Source: Tessaracoccus bendigoensis DSM 12906 (GTDB lineage: Bacteria; Actinomycetota; Actinomycetes; Propionibacteriales; Propionibacteriaceae). Taken from it: a stretch of DNA of 33,135 nucleotides. The stretch is from contig NZ_FQZG01000049.1 of NCBI RefSeq assembly GCF_900141915.1, positions 1 through 33,135 of the forward strand, read 5' to 3'. The notes under the pieces were generated by a model. That model saw nothing but the letters and a program-made list of their open reading frames with translations. It was not told where the DNA came from and ran no database searches. Each line of letters begins with the position of its first letter. Position 1 is the first letter of the stretch. Made by a program: the position numbers and the translations under genes. Shown here in pieces: positions 31,032 through 33,135 of this stretch.

Positions 31032-32522
31032 ATGCACACCGACCGCGACGCCTGCCTCCGGGCCATCCGGGCCAAGGACGCGCGCTTCGACGGGCGCTTC
31101 TACACCGGGGTGCTGACCACCGGCATCTATTGTCGACCTTCCTGCCCCGCCAGAACCCCAGCGCCCGGCAACGTGCGCTTCTTCCCCACCGCCGCCGCGG
31201 CCCAACTGGCGGGTTTCCGCGCCTGCAAACGCTGCCTCCCCGGGGCGGTTCCCGGCTCGCCGGACTGGGACACCCGCGGCGACGCCCTCGCCCGCGCCGT
31301 CCGACTGATCGACGACGGCGTCGTCGACCGCGACGGCGTCCCCGGGCTCGCCCGTCACCTCGGCTACTCGACCCGCCAGGTCCAGCGGCTCCTGATCGAC
31401 GGCGCCGGCGCCGGTCCACTCGCCCTGGCCAGGGCTCGCCGCGCCCAGACGGCCCGCACGCTGCTGGAGGCGACCGACCTCCCACACGCCGACATCGCCT
31501 TCGCGGCCGGGTTCAACAGCGTGCGGTCCTTCAACGCGACGATGCAGGAGGTCTATGCGACGACGCCGCGCGAGCTGCGCAGCCGGTCGACCCGCCGTCG
31601 CGGTGTGGTCGACGGCGGGCTCACCTTCATCGACCTCGACCTCGCCGCCCGGCAGCCGTTCTGCCCCTGCAACGTTTTCGGTCACCTCATCGCCACGGCC
31701 ATCAACGGCGTCGAGGCCTTCCATGACGGCGTCTACCACCGCACGCTCCGGTTGCCGGTGGGGTACGCGGTCGTGTCACTGGCGCCGTCGGGCATCGGGG
31801 CTTCGGCCCGGATCGGGCTGAGCGACCTCAGCCAGCTCCCGACCGTCGTCGCGAGGGTCCGCAGGCTGCTCGACCTGGACGCCGACCCCGTCGCCGTCGA
31901 CGCCTTCCTCTCCTCAGACCCCACGTTCACGATACTGACCGCCGCGCATCCCGGACGGCGAATCCCGCGCGGGGTCGACGGCGACGAGATGGCGGTACGC
32001 GTCCTGCTCGGCCAGCAGGTGTCGACCACCGCGGCCAGGACCCACGGGTCGCGCCTGGTCGCCGCCGTCGGCGAGCCCGTCAACACCCCGATCGCTGGCT
32101 TGACGCACCTGTTTCCCACGGCGGAGCAGGTGCTGGGCGCATCCGACGAGGTGTTCGCATTCCCCACCGCGCGCCGCGACACCATTCGACGCGTCGCCCT
32201 CGCGCTGGCCGACGGGTCGCTCGACCTGGGCGTCGGCGTCGACCGTGACGAGGCCCGCGCGAGGCTGGCTGCGATCAAGGGCATCGGGCCTTGGACGGTC
32301 GAGATGGTCGCGATGCGCGGCCTCGGCGACCCGGACGCGTTCCCGTCGACCGATCTCGGGCTGATCCGGGCGGCCGAGCGTCTCGGGGTCGGCGACCTCG
32401 CAGCACGCTCTCGCGCCTGGCGACCCTGGCGCTCCTACGCCACCCAGCACCTGTGGTCGCTCACCCCGCACGCCGTCAACACCATCCCCGGTCGCCGGGG
32501 CTGCTCCGAGGAGGAAGCATGA
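31032..32522 (+). CDS. alkA: Ada-AlkA fusion: methylphosphotriester sensor/regulator and 3-methyladenine glycosylase
   Basis: A 496-residue three-part protein. Residues 1-75 are the Ada zinc domain with Cys34, Cys38, Cys65 and Cys68 ([16 protein letters not shown]); the first takes methyl groups from DNA phosphotriesters. Residues 85-190 are an AraC-type helix-turn-helix ([37 protein letters not shown]). Residues 205-485 are an AlkA glycosylase with the helix-hairpin-helix [21 protein letters not shown] and catalytic Asp in FPSTDLGL. It removes alkylated purines and probably activates its own operon when methylated. ATG 31032. Its TGA overlaps the ogt ATG. Confidence 0.94.
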   Translation: MHTDRDACLRAIRAKDARFDGRFYTGVLTTGIYCRPSCPARTPAPGNVRFFPTAAAAQLAGFRACKRCLPGAVPGSPDWDTRGDALARAVRLIDDGVVDRDGVPGLARHLGYSTRQVQRLLIDGAGAGPLALARARRAQTARTLLEATDLPHADIAFAAGFNSVRSFNATMQEVYATTPRELRSRSTRRRGVVDGGLTFIDLDLAARQPFCPCNVFGHLIATAINGVEAFHDGVYHRTLRLPVGYAVVSLAPSGIGASARIGLSDLSQLPTVVARVRRLLDLDADPVAVDAFLSSDPTFTILTAAHPGRRIPRGVDGDEMAVRVLLGQQVSTTAARTHGSRLVAAVGEPVNTPIAGLTHLFPTAEQVLGASDEVFAFPTARRDTIRRVALALADGSLDLGVGVDRDEARARLAAIKGIGPWTVEMVAMRGLGDPDAFPSTDLGLIRAAERLGVGDLAARSRAWRPWRSYATQHLWSLTPHAVNTIPGRRGCSEEEA

Positions 32523-32998
32523 GCTACAGCACCATGTCGTCGCCGATCGGCGAGATCACCATCGTGGAGCGCGACGGCGCACTGGCGGGCCTGTACCTGA
32601 CAGGGCACCGGCCCGCCCCGAACCCGGAGACGTTCGGTGACCGGGTCGAGCATGCGCTGCCGGCCGCCGAGGACCAACTCGTCGAGTACTTCGCGGGCAC
32701 GAGGACGACGTTCGACCTGCCGCTCGGCGCTCACGGCACCGCTTTTCAGGAGAAGGTGTGGACGGCGTTGCGGGCGATCCCCTACGGGCAGACGTGGACG
32801 TACGGCCAGTTGGCCGAGGCGATCGGGCAGCCGGGCGCGGCGCGCGCCGTCGGGTTGGCCAACGGTCGCAACCCGATCAGCATCGTCGTGCCTTGTCATC
32901 GGGTGGTGGGGTCGTCGGGGAAATTGACGGGGTACGCGGGTGGCACCGAACGGAAGGCGTTCCTGTTGGCACTCGAGGGCGGCGGGTTCGTCGTCTGA
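32519..32998 (+). CDS. ogt: Methylated-DNA--protein-cysteine methyltransferase
   Basis: A 159-residue suicide repair protein that removes the methyl group from O6-methylguanine onto Cys126 in the active site VVPCHRV (PCHR 125-128). Other signatures are [44 protein letters not shown] and [16 protein letters not shown] 32519 overlaps the stop of the Ada-AlkA gene (ATGA) and has GAGGAGG 4 nt upstream, so the two repair genes form an operon. Confidence 0.95.
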   Translation: MSYSTMSSPIGEITIVERDGALAGLYLTGHRPAPNPETFGDRVEHALPAAEDQLVEYFAGTRTTFDLPLGAHGTAFQEKVWTALRAIPYGQTWTYGQLAEAIGQPGAARAVGLANGRNPISIVVPCHRVVGSSGKLTGYAGGTERKAFLLALEGGGFVV

Positions 32999-33040
32999 CC
33001 GGTGGCGCCGTCAGGAAGTCACGGGCCTCCCACCAACGCT

Positions 33041-33135
33041 GGGCAGTGGCCGATACTCGACCCCAGACGGAGCAAAATCGACCACTGGCCGATTGTCGCC
33101 GCCCTCCGCCACACACGGGCGCCGGGGCAGTGGCC
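33041..33135. repeat. Start of a possible repeat unit at the window edge
   Basis: GGGCAGTGGCC occurs at 33041-33051 and again at 33125-33135, 84 bp apart, the second cut off by the window end. A related CACTGGCCGATT lies between them (near 33091). No gene is seen after 32998. Confidence 0.35.

Overview
The window is high-GC actinobacterial chromosome, probably Propionibacteriaceae (Tessaracoccus-like). I infer this from the partial 16S rRNA at the left edge, GTG starts, arginine- and proline-rich coding, a separate menB, a YwiC-like membrane protein, and a TadA gene paired with its actinobacteria-specific neighbour. No database search was possible, so the family assignment is provisional.

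Positions 1-1731 hold the 5' part of a 16S rRNA gene (minus strand) and about 740 bp of upstream leader. The leader carries the conserved actinobacterial motif TTGAGAACTC and at least five tandem promoter candidates with 17-bp spacers. From 1728 to about 16800 is housekeeping chromosome: a DUF480-methyltransferase fusion, aspartate kinase lysC with a probable internal start, an orphan sugar-binding lipoprotein, a HerA/DUF853 ATPase, a VapB-like small protein with a LytR_C protein, a DUF2786 protein, tRNA-Ser(CGA), an MFS transporter, tadA with its partner gene, upp, a squalene-cyclase-like protein, a YwiC-like protein, menB, a glycerophosphodiesterase and tRNA-Arg(ACG).

From 14700 to 18830 there are three copies of a 73-bp imperfect palindrome. 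Two of them, 68/73 identical and in the same orientation, bracket a two-gene module: a lipoprotein and a secreted PKD-like protein broken by a one-base frameshift in a C run. Next comes an unusual in-frame fusion of a family-5 uracil-DNA glycosylase to a BtuF-like metal/cobalamin-binding domain, then an SLC13/ArsB-like permease coupled to a universal stress protein.

From 22300 to 28470 is a degraded accessory island. It contains an AbiEii-like toxin remnant, an intact yefM-yoeB module with a perfect 22-bp operator palindrome, a complete IS256-family element, serine-recombinase remnants, a VOC protein, a multiply frameshifted methyltransferase, an FMN-reductase fragment, two partial duplications of DNA lying 5-7 kb to the left, and an intact higBA-type module with a leaderless promoter and its own palindrome.

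From 28541 to the end is chromosome again: a translationally coupled ddaH-rocD pair (arginine or methylarginine catabolism), an intergenic patch of two inverted repeat families, and a coupled adaA-alkA fusion plus ogt pair (alkylated-DNA repair). The best candidates for something undescribed are the 73-bp palindrome family with the module it brackets, and the glycosylase-BtuF fusion.
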